A DNA stretch of 64,000 bases from Syntrophus aciditrophicus SB (GTDB lineage Bacteria; Desulfobacterota; Syntrophia; Syntrophales; Syntrophaceae), in the NCBI RefSeq assembly GCF_000013405.1, contig NC_007759.1:2357001-2421000 (forward strand). Direction: 5' to 3'. The notes below the pieces were generated by a model. It was not told the origin of the DNA. It saw nothing but the letters and a program-made list of their open reading frames with translations, and searched no databases. Below are positions 56,951-64,000 of this stretch, piece after piece. The translations under genes were made by a program, and so were the position numbers. Every line of letters begins with the position of its first letter. The first letter of the stretch is position 1.

Positions 56951-58357
56951 CTATTTTTTGGAAAGATATTCGTGGATGGCCGCGGCAGCCTTTTTGCCTG
57001 CTCCCATGGCCAGAATGACTGTCGCTGAACCGGTCACGATGTCGCCACCGGCATAAACTGCTTCGCGGCTGGTCAAGCCGGATTCATCCTTGGCTACGAT
57101 ATAGCCCCACTTATTGGTTTCCAGGCCCGGAGTCGTCATGGGGATAATGGGATTGGCGTTGGTTCCGACGGACACCACAACCGTATCCACTTCGATGACA
57201 AATTCCGACCCTTTCTTTTCGATCGGTCTGCGGCGGCCGGATTCATCCGGCTCACCCAGTTCCATCTGAACGCATTTAATCCCTTTGACCCACCCGTTTT
57301 CATCGCCGATGTACTCAACAGGATTGGTCAACAGTTTGAACTGAACGCCCTCTTCCTTGGCATGATGCACTTCCTCCGCTCTTGCCGGAAGTTCGACTTC
57401 GCTGCGGCGGTAAATGATATACGCATTTTCAGCACCAAGCCGCAGGGCGGTCCTCACGGAGTCCATCGCCACGTTGCCGCCGCCGATGACGGCGACATTC
57501 TTCCCGCGGACAATGGGCGTGTCGTATTCAGGGAACAGATAGGCTTTCATCAGGTTGGAACGGGTCAGGTACTCGTTTGCCGAGTAGATGCCGCTGAGGT
57601 TTTCACCCGGGATGCCCATGAAGACCGGGGAACCGGCGCCCACCCCAAGGAAGACCGCGTCATATCCTTCCGCAAAGAGTTCATCAATCGTATGAAGCCT
57701 GCCGATGACGGCATTGGTTATAATCTTGACGCCCAGTTTTTCGAGATAATTGACCTCGGCTTCCACAATGCTCTTGGGCAGACGGAATTCGGGAATACCA
57801 TAAACCAGCACTCCACCCGGCTTATGAAGGGCTTCATAGATCGTCACATCATAACCCAGTTTGATCAGGTCACCTGCAACGGTGAGACCGGCCGGACCCG
57901 CACCGACAACAGCCACTTTCTTGCCGTTCTTCGGGGCCAGCTCCGGGATCTTGACTTCTCCTTTATTTCGCTCATAATCCGCGGCAAAACGTTCCAGCCG
58001 GCCGATAGCCACCGGCTCGTCTTTTTTACCGACGATGCAGAATTTTTCACACTGATCTTCCTGCGGACAGACTCGCCCGCACACCGCCGGAAGCGCACTG
58101 TCTTCCTTCAGTTTCCAGGCAGCCTCGATAAACTTTCCCTCAGCAATGAGTTTGACAAAGGCTGGGATATCGACCCCTACAGGGCAACCGGTACGGCATG
58201 CCGGTTTCTTGCACTGGAGGCAGCGGCTCGCCTCTTTCATGGCTGTTTCTTCAGAATAGCCGAAAGGAACCTCGTTATAATTATGGATCCTCACTTTCGG
58301 ATCCTGCTCAGGCATCTTGTGTCGCGGTAATTTTTCTTTCTTCTCTTTATTTTCCAT
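56951..58357 (-). CDS. nfnB: NfnB-type NADPH-dependent subunit, glutamate synthase small-chain-like
   Basis: About 468 residues. N-terminal [4Fe-4S] cysteines (CLQCKKPACRTGCPVGVDIP and CGRVCPQEDQCEKFC), FAD motif VVGAGPAGLTVAGDL, NADPH motif VIGGGNVAMDSVRTALR and C-terminal AGGDIVTGSATVILAMGAG. It pairs with the NfnA-type gene upstream, which suggests an electron-bifurcating NADH/ferredoxin:NADP transhydrogenase rather than a GltD working alone. ATG 58357 overlaps nfnA by 11 bases; GTG 58366 is the alternative. Confidence 0.9.
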   Translation of the reverse strand: MENKEKKEKLPRHKMPEQDPKVRIHNYNEVPFGYSEETAMKEASRCLQCKKPACRTGCPVGVDIPAFVKLIAEGKFIEAAWKLKEDSALPAVCGRVCPQEDQCEKFCIVGKKDEPVAIGRLERFAADYERNKGEVKIPELAPKNGKKVAVVGAGPAGLTVAGDLIKLGYDVTIYEALHKPGGVLVYGIPEFRLPKSIVEAEVNYLEKLGVKIITNAVIGRLHTIDELFAEGYDAVFLGVGAGSPVFMGIPGENLSGIYSANEYLTRSNLMKAYLFPEYDTPIVRGKNVAVIGGGNVAMDSVRTALRLGAENAYIIYRRSEVELPARAEEVHHAKEEGVQFKLLTNPVEYIGDENGWVKGIKCVQMELGEPDESGRRRPIEKKGSEFVIEVDTVVVSVGTNANPIIPMTTPGLETNKWGYIVAKDESGLTSREAVYAGGDIVTGSATVILAMGAGKKAAAAIHEYLSKK

Positions 58358-59183
58358 GGCATTCACACCTGTATTTATCCATCGATTCTTTTTCCTGGGT
58401 CATATACATTCGCAGACGGCTTGCCAGCAGGTCGAAATCAACGGCATGACCATCAAATTCGGGACCATCGACACAGGCAAATTTTGTCTCTCCGCCAACT
58501 GCCACACGGCAGGCGCCACACATTCCCGTCGCATCCACCATAATGGAATTCAGGCTGACCGTTGTCTTGATGCCGTAATTCTTTGTTACTGCAGCCACGG
58601 CTTTCATCATCGGAACTGGGCCGATTGCAAAGACTTCATCGATCTTTTCCCCGGACTCAATCACATTCTTCAGGGCATCGCTGACGAAACCATGAACACC
58701 GTAACTCCCGTCATCGGTCGTTACGATCAGATTATCACTGATACTTCTCGTTTCATCTTCCAGGATCAGCAGATCCTTGCACCGCGCACCGATAATGGAG
58801 GTGACCTTGGCGCCCTGTTTTTTCAGGGCCGCGGCAATGGGATAGACAACACCTACCCCGACGCCTCCGCCGACGCAGACGGCATTTTTAACGCCTTCAA
58901 TGTGGGTCGGCCTGCCCAGGGGTCCCTGCAGATCCATCAGTTCATCACCCGCCTTCATTGCAGCCAGCTTGGCCGTTGTCTTGCCCACCACTTGAAAGAT
59001 AATCGTAAGTGTCCCCTTCTCAGGATCAGCATCCACGGTAGTCAACGGAATTCTTTCACCTTTTTCATCGATTTTGAGGACAACAAATTGACCGGCCCTT
59101 CTCTTCCGTGCTATCGCTGGAGCGTCAAGGACCATCTTGACCACGTTCTCCGACAAATCTACTTTTTCCAGAATCTTAGTCAA
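58347..59183 (-). CDS. nfnA: NfnA-type FAD/[2Fe-2S] subunit (ferredoxin-NADP reductase alpha-like)
   Basis: 278 residues. FAD domain, NAD motif (GGGVGVGVVYPIA, about 108-120), and a C-terminal [2Fe-2S] site with MCGACRVAVGGETKFACVDG. Same family as the PyrK/NfnA subunits of sulfide dehydrogenase and Nfn. Predicted first gene, directly upstream of nfnB on the minus strand. Alone it would be a PyrK-like subunit; the pair with nfnB decides the call. Confidence 0.9.
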   Translation of the reverse strand: MTKILEKVDLSENVVKMVLDAPAIARKRRAGQFVVLKIDEKGERIPLTTVDADPEKGTLTIIFQVVGKTTAKLAAMKAGDELMDLQGPLGRPTHIEGVKNAVCVGGGVGVGVVYPIAAALKKQGAKVTSIIGARCKDLLILEDETRSISDNLIVTTDDGSYGVHGFVSDALKNVIESGEKIDEVFAIGPVPMMKAVAAVTKNYGIKTTVSLNSIMVDATGMCGACRVAVGGETKFACVDGPEFDGHAVDFDLLASRLRMYMTQEKESMDKYRCECHGK

Positions 59184-59216
59184 TGCTCGTATCTCCTTCC
59201 TTCTCGAAGTGCTGTG

Positions 59217-59246
59217 GCGATAGCATGATTAATACATAACTGTCAA
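59217..59246 (-). promoter_or_regulatory. Candidate promoter of nfnAB
   Basis: On the minus strand TTGACA (59246-59241), 18 bases, TATCGC (59222-59217) with an extended TGC before the -10. The start would lie about 27 bases before the nfnA ATG at 59183. Confidence 0.5.
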
Positions 59247-59437
59247 GACAAATAAGGATAAATTCCGCCTGTCACAGGTTCGGATTCAGCTCATCCAGAG
59301 GGATGAGACACACCGTCAATACGGCAACCTGTTCTTTCGGATCGCTTCCGGATGAGGATAGCCGCAGGGCAAAGGAAATGACGGAGTCTGTTGAATTCCA
59401 TTGCAAAAAAAACGGCTCTGAGATACTTTCCCCATCC

Positions 59438-61081
59438 ATGAAATCCTCTTTTTTCCGCTTCCTTTTGATCGGCATTCTTCTCGTCGGCGGGTTTACCGGA
59501 TGCGGCGAGACGGACAGCAGTCCCCAGCAGGCCCGACAGCAGGCGCCAGGCACCCCGGCTTATGGCGACATCATCGTGGAAGGTTCCATCGGGGACGCCA
59601 GCAACCTGATCCCCCTGCTCTCCTCCGATTCAACTTCGCATGAAATCGCCGGTCTGGTTTACAACGGCCTTGTCAAATACGACAAAAATCTGAAAATTAC
59701 CGGTGACCTTGCCGAATCCTGGGGAATTTCCCCCGATGGGCTGATCATCACCTTCCATCTCCGTCACAATGTCCGCTGGCACGACGGTCATCCCTTCACC
59801 GCCGAGGATGTCCTTTTCACCTACCAGCTTACCATCGATCCCAAAACGCCCACGGCCTACGCCGGAGACTTTCTCAAGGTAAAGAAGGCGGAAGTGCTCG
59901 ACGCCCACACCTTCCGGGTCACCTACGACAAGCCCTTCGCCCCCGCCCTGATGAGCTGGGGCAGCGCCATTATGCCCAAGCATCTCCTGGCCGGTCAGGA
60001 CATCACAAGGACGCCCCTCGCCCGGAAACCCGTCGGAACGGGCCCTTACAAATTCAAGGAATGGGTGGCCGGACAGAAGATCGTGCTGGTCTCCAATCCG
60101 GACTACTATGAAGGCAGACCCTACATCGACGGCTACATCCTGCGGATTATCCCCGACATGGCCACCATGTTCCTGGAACTGCGCGCCGGCGGCATCGACC
60201 GGATGGGCCTGACGCCGCTCCAGTATACGCGGCAGACGGAAAACCCCCTGTTCCGCAAGAATTACAACAAGTTCCGTTATCTCTCCTTTGCCTACACCTT
60301 TGTCGGCTACAACCTCGGAAATCCCCTTTTCGCTGACCGCCGGGTTCGTCAGGCCCTGGCTTATGCCATCGACAAGGAGGAAATCATCCAGGGTGTTCTG
60401 CTGGGCCTGGGGAAACCTGCCACCGGCCCTTTTAAACCGGGGACCTGGGCCTATAATCCGAATGTCCCGACCTTCCCCCACGATCCCGGAAAGGCCCGCG
60501 CCCTGCTGGCCGAAGCAGGCTGGCTGGATCGCAACGGCGACGGCATCCTGGACAGAAACGGCCAACCCTTCGCCTTTGAACTGCTGGTCAACCAGGGCAA
60601 TGAGGTCCGGGCCAAGTGCGCTGAAATCATCCAGCGCCGTCTGGCCGAGATCGGCATTTCCGTCAAGATCCGGGTGGTGGAATGGGCCGCCTTTGTCAAC
60701 GACTTCATCAACAAACGGCGCTTTGACGCCACCATTCTGGGATGGACGATTCCTCTGGACCCCGATCTCTATGACGTCTGGCATTCCAGCAAGACCGGTC
60801 CCCAGGAACTGAATTTCACGTCATTCAAGAATGAGGAAGTGGACCGCCTCCTGGAAAAGGGACGCGGCACCTTCGATCTGAACGAACGCAAAAGGTGCTA
60901 CGACCGGATACAGGAAATCCTGGCGGAAGAACAGCCTTACACCTTTCTTTATGTTCCTGATGCCCTGCCCATCGTTCAGGCCCGTTTCCGGGGCATTGAA
61001 CTGGCACCCCTGGGCATCGGCCACAATTTCATCAAGTGGTACGTCCCTGCTCCGGAACAGCGATTCATCATGACCCGGTAA
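59438..61081 (+). CDS. Peptide/solute-binding lipoprotein (SBP_bac_5, DppA/OppA-like)
   Basis: 547 residues from ATG 59438; the frame is open from 59303, but only this start gives a signal peptide (KSSFFRFLLIGILLVGG) with a lipobox-like FTGC. Family features: LAESWGISPDGLIITFHLRHNVRWHDG, FTAEDVLFTY, VGTGPYKFKEW, RVRQALAYAIDKEEI. It binds peptides or similar solutes in the periplasm. No dpp permease or ATPase is next to it, so the transporter partners lie elsewhere. Confidence 0.9.
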   Translation: MKSSFFRFLLIGILLVGGFTGCGETDSSPQQARQQAPGTPAYGDIIVEGSIGDASNLIPLLSSDSTSHEIAGLVYNGLVKYDKNLKITGDLAESWGISPDGLIITFHLRHNVRWHDGHPFTAEDVLFTYQLTIDPKTPTAYAGDFLKVKKAEVLDAHTFRVTYDKPFAPALMSWGSAIMPKHLLAGQDITRTPLARKPVGTGPYKFKEWVAGQKIVLVSNPDYYEGRPYIDGYILRIIPDMATMFLELRAGGIDRMGLTPLQYTRQTENPLFRKNYNKFRYLSFAYTFVGYNLGNPLFADRRVRQALAYAIDKEEIIQGVLLGLGKPATGPFKPGTWAYNPNVPTFPHDPGKARALLAEAGWLDRNGDGILDRNGQPFAFELLVNQGNEVRAKCAEIIQRRLAEIGISVKIRVVEWAAFVNDFINKRRFDATILGWTIPLDPDLYDVWHSSKTGPQELNFTSFKNEEVDRLLEKGRGTFDLNERKRCYDRIQEILAEEQPYTFLYVPDALPIVQARFRGIELAPLGIGHNFIKWYVPAPEQRFIMTR

Positions 61082-61093
61082 GGCCGGTCAAGA

Positions 61094-63100
61094 TCACACC
61101 GCAGGGTTTCCCATCTCCATTTTCAGATCGGTCAGGGCCTTGATCTGATCCCTCAAGCGCGCGGCTTTTTCGAACTCCAGTCTTTTCGCCGCCTCCTTCA
61201 TCTCCCCTTTCAACTGCCGAATCGTCTTCTCCAGATCCGTATCCGATAAATAAACCTGCTTTTCCTCGGAAACAACCGGCACCGACACATAATCCGCCTC
61301 GTAGATGGAGCTCAGGATGTTGTCGATGGATTTTTTGATGGACTCGGGGGTGATGGAATGCTCCCGATTATACCGCTCCTGAAGAGCCCGCCGGCGGCGG
61401 GTTTCATCCAGACAGGCCTGAATGGAACGGGTGATCGTATCTGCATACATGATCACCTGGCCGCCGACATTCCGCGCCGCCCGGCCGCTGGTCTGGATGA
61501 GGGAGCGCTCCGAACGGAGGAAGCCTTCCTTGTCCGCGTCCAGGATCGCCACCAGCGACACCTCGGGGATATCGAGCCCCTCCCGCAGGAGATTGACGCC
61601 GACCAGGACATCGAATTCCCCCAGTCGCAGATCCCGGATGATGCTTACCCGTTCCAGGGTCTGAACGTCGGAATGAAGATACTTCACCTTCACCCCCAAT
61701 CCTTCGTAATAGGTCGACAGGTTCTCCGCCATCCGCTTGGTCAGGGTGGTCACGAGCACCCGCTCCTTCTTTTCCGCTCGCCGGCGGATTTCAGTCAGGA
61801 GATCATCCACCTGTCCGGTTACGGGGCGGACGATAATCTCCGGATCCATCAACCCCGTGGGCCGTATGATCTGTTCCACCACGTGGGGCCCGGCCTTTTT
61901 GATTTCATAGGCCGCGGGTGTCGCCGAGATATACAGCCGCTGCTGGGGGAACTTTTCGTATTCCTCGAATCTCAACGGCCGGTTGTCCAGGGCCGACGGA
62001 AGGCGGAACCCGTAATTGACGAGAGTCTCCTTTCGGGACCGGTCACCGCGGTACATCCCGATCAGCTGGGGAACGGTAACGTGACTCTCGTCGAGGATGA
62101 TCAGGGCGTCCTTCGGGAGGTATTCCACCAGGGTGGGAGGCGGTTCGCCGGGAGCCCGGCCGGTGAGGTGGCGGGAATAATTTTCGATGCCCTGGCAGTA
62201 ACCCATTTCCTCCATCATCTCGATGTCGAAATTCGTACGCTGTTCCAGGCGCTGCGCCTCCAGCAGTTTGTTTGCCGCGTGCAGCTCTGCCAGTCTGCCC
62301 TGCAGTTCCTCCCGGATTGCCGCAATGGCCCGGTTGAGGTTGTCCCGCGTGGTTACATAATGGCTCCCCGGATAGACGGCAATCCGCTCCAGGGAATGAA
62401 GCTTCTTCCCCCGCAGAGGATCCACGAAGGACAGGGCGTCCACGACATCGCCGAAAAATTCCACACGGATCGCCCGGTCTTCTTCATAGGGCGGAAAAAT
62501 CTCCACCACATCGCCCCGGACGCGAAAAGAGCCCCGATGGAAGTCAACATCGTTCCGCTCATATTGAATGTCCACCAGCCTTCTCAGCATCATTTCCCGG
62601 GACAGCTCCATTCCTGCCTCCAGTTCCAGCAGCAGGCCCTGGTAAGCCTCGGGAGAACCCAGTCCGTAGATGCAGGAGACACTGGCCACAATGATCACAT
62701 CCCGGCGATCCAGGAGGGAATGGGTCGCCGCGTGGCGCAGTTTGTCGATGTCCTCATTGATCGAGGAGTCCTTCTCGATGTAGGTGTCCGTGCTGGGGAT
62801 GTAGGCCTCGGGCTGATAATAGTCGTAATAACTGACGAAGTATTCGACGGCGTTATCCGGAAAAAGGCTTTTGAACTCACCATAGAGCTGGGCGGCCAGG
62901 GTCTTGTTGGGGGCGATGATCAGGGCCGGTTTCTGCACCGCTTCGATCACGTTGGCGATCGTAAAGGTTTTTCCCGATCCGGTCACGCCCACCAGAACCT
63001 GGTGAGGCAGGCCCAGCCGCAAGCCATCCGCCAGTTTCTCGATCGCCTGGGGCTGATCTCCCCGAGGTTTGAACTCCGTCACGATACGAAAGGGCTTCAT
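61094..63100 (-). CDS. uvrB: UvrABC excinuclease subunit B
   Basis: 668 residues, standard length, from ATG 63100; the frame is open to 63184 but [20 protein letters not shown] is the usual start. Walker A GVTGSGKT (38-45), [25 protein letters not shown] (the beta-hairpin region), DESHV, and a C-terminal UVR domain binding UvrC. It helps find and verify damaged DNA in nucleotide excision repair. Confidence 0.98.
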   Translation of the reverse strand: MKPFRIVTEFKPRGDQPQAIEKLADGLRLGLPHQVLVGVTGSGKTFTIANVIEAVQKPALIIAPNKTLAAQLYGEFKSLFPDNAVEYFVSYYDYYQPEAYIPSTDTYIEKDSSINEDIDKLRHAATHSLLDRRDVIIVASVSCIYGLGSPEAYQGLLLELEAGMELSREMMLRRLVDIQYERNDVDFHRGSFRVRGDVVEIFPPYEEDRAIRVEFFGDVVDALSFVDPLRGKKLHSLERIAVYPGSHYVTTRDNLNRAIAAIREELQGRLAELHAANKLLEAQRLEQRTNFDIEMMEEMGYCQGIENYSRHLTGRAPGEPPPTLVEYLPKDALIILDESHVTVPQLIGMYRGDRSRKETLVNYGFRLPSALDNRPLRFEEYEKFPQQRLYISATPAAYEIKKAGPHVVEQIIRPTGLMDPEIIVRPVTGQVDDLLTEIRRRAEKKERVLVTTLTKRMAENLSTYYEGLGVKVKYLHSDVQTLERVSIIRDLRLGEFDVLVGVNLLREGLDIPEVSLVAILDADKEGFLRSERSLIQTSGRAARNVGGQVIMYADTITRSIQACLDETRRRRALQERYNREHSITPESIKKSIDNILSSIYEADYVSVPVVSEEKQVYLSDTDLEKTIRQLKGEMKEAAKRLEFEKAARLRDQIKALTDLKMEMGNPAV

Positions 63101-63346
63101 GGCGCTTTGCTCCTGCAAATTACCTGAATTTCCATGGAAATCAAATCCCTGTATATCATCAGGCCGACGGCATTCCCACTTCAATTTGAGATGACGATTA
63201 CGGGATTATGAAAGGTTTGTTTTTACGGATGCGCCGAAAGTCATCCACCGTCCGTCCAGAGGGAAGCTGGCTGATACTCCTTTGTAAATCGTTTCATGAT
63301 CCGGTCAGATTTTTCCAGCAGAGAGATGTTTCAGGATAAATTCCGA

Positions 63347-64000
63347 TTACGCCCGGATTTCCCATCTTTCCCTGCCGAGCCTGAGGACGTGCTGAATGCA
63401 GGGAATCATTTCCGCTTCCTGGTGGGTAACATAGATCATCGCCGCCGAGGTCTTCCTGCCGATTTCCTCCATAAGCGCCAGAACCATCTGCCGGTTTGAG
63501 AGGTCCAGTCCCTGGCAGGGTTCGTCAAGAATCAGCAGCTCGGGCGATTTAATCATGGCCCGCGCGATGAGGATCAGGCGCTTCTCCCCGTAAGAAAGCT
63601 GATTGAACGGCCTTTCGGCGTAATCACTCATCCCGACGCAGTTCAGCCACTGGTCGGCAAGGGCTGACTGTTCCGCGGTCACCTTCCTGTACAGGCCGAT
63701 CGAGTCAAAAAATCCGGACAGCGCCACATCCCGGACGCGAACCGATTTGCGGTACCGAAGCTGGAGTTCGGGAGAAACCAGTCCGATCCTGCGCCTGATC
63801 TCCCAGATGCTTTCACCTTCGCCTCGTTTATGACCGAAAAATCTGACTTCATTGGCGTAAACCTGAAGGTTGTCTCCGGTGATCAGCGACAGGAGGGTTG
63901 TTTTTCCTGATCCGTTGGGTCCGACGACAGTCCACTTCTCACCGCGCCGGACGCTCCATGTCAGCCGGTCCAGAACGACCACATCGCCGTATGCGACATG
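63347..64000 (-). CDS. ModF/PhrA-type ABC ATP-binding protein, 5' part beyond the window
   Basis: At least 211 residues. The frame is open to the window edge, where codons before MVVLDRL read HVAYGDV as in an ABC domain start, so the gene continues beyond base 64000. Walker A GPNGSGKTT, signature-like LSYGEKRLILIARA, Walker B LLILDEPCQGLD, and H-loop VTHQEAEMIP. The text resembles the C-terminal half of ModF-like (two-ABC) proteins. No permease is visible. Confidence 0.8.
   Translation of the reverse strand, partial: HVAYGDVVVLDRLTWSVRRGEKWTVVGPNGSGKTTLLSLITGDNLQVYANEVRFFGHKRGEGESIWEIRRRIGLVSPELQLRYRKSVRVRDVALSGFFDSIGLYRKVTAEQSALADQWLNCVGMSDYAERPFNQLSYGEKRLILIARAMIKSPELLILDEPCQGLDLSNRQMVLALMEEIGRKTSAAMIYVTHQEAEMIPCIQHVLRLGRERWEIRA

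Overview
The window reads as chromosomal DNA of a strictly anaerobic Deltaproteobacterium of the Syntrophales type, most like Syntrophus. This is inferred from content: a selenocysteine membrane-bound formate dehydrogenase beside a full hydrogenase-maturation set, an NfnAB-type bifurcating transhydrogenase, a siroheme-decarboxylase-like regulator next to hemL, and the ffh-rpsP-khpA-rimM-trmD-RNA methyltransferase-rplS-rnhB-yraN order common in that class. No rRNA, tRNA, CRISPR array, insertion sequence or phage gene was recognised.

Layout. 1-2.8 kb: end of a branched-chain amino-acid (Liv) ABC transporter operon. 2.9-5.8 kb: Hsp20 and Lon protease. 6.0-11.6 kb: five genes of an exosortase/PEP-CTERM-type exopolysaccharide locus behind a structured 5' leader, without exosortase, glycosyltransferases or PEP-CTERM proteins. 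After an 860-bp gene-free stretch come a NarL-type two-component pair (12.5-14.9 kb) and a NodIJ-like ABC exporter (15.1-16.9 kb). 17.1-25.6 kb, minus strand: ribosome and SRP housekeeping operon, a SPOR-domain protein and argS. 25.8-29.7 kb, minus strand: a 56-residue four-cysteine protein and a minor-pilin operon (fimT, pilV, pilW, pilX), divergent from a Crp-family regulator at 30.0 kb. Then prepilin peptidase, a sugar epimerase, ribD and a flavoprotein. 35.5-40.2 kb: NusG-paralogue, release-factor-like, siroheme-decarboxylase-like, hemL, gmd and fcl genes in one direction. 40.3-41.6 kb: atpZ/atpI/atpB ended by a strong terminator with no subunit c gene. 41.8-45.2 kb, minus strand: engB, a sigma-54 response regulator and two secreted thiol proteins. 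45.8-51.7 kb: hypACDBFE. 52.2-56.8 kb: fdhABC. 57.0-59.2 kb: nfnBA, convergent to fdh. The window ends with a peptide-binding lipoprotein, uvrB and part of a ModF-like ABC protein.

How it works together. The 45-59 kb block is an energy module: Hyp proteins mature a [NiFe] hydrogenase encoded elsewhere, the Tat-exported selenoprotein formate dehydrogenase exchanges electrons between formate and the membrane, and NfnAB balances NADH, NADPH and ferredoxin. This fits a syntroph that disposes of electrons as H2 and formate. The 26-31.5 kb block couples a Crp-like regulator, a predicted CRP-type site upstream of the minor-pilin promoter, and the prepilin peptidase. The exopolysaccharide genes, NusG paralogue and GDP-fucose genes form the surface-polysaccharide side.

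The most notable observations are the UGA-selenocysteine codon with a downstream hairpin in fdhA, the alternative-pairing leader before the exopolysaccharide operon, the regulatory layout between crp and fimT, the atp cluster lacking subunit c, and the unannotated small cysteine protein. All functions are assigned by reading sequence and motifs; no database search was possible.
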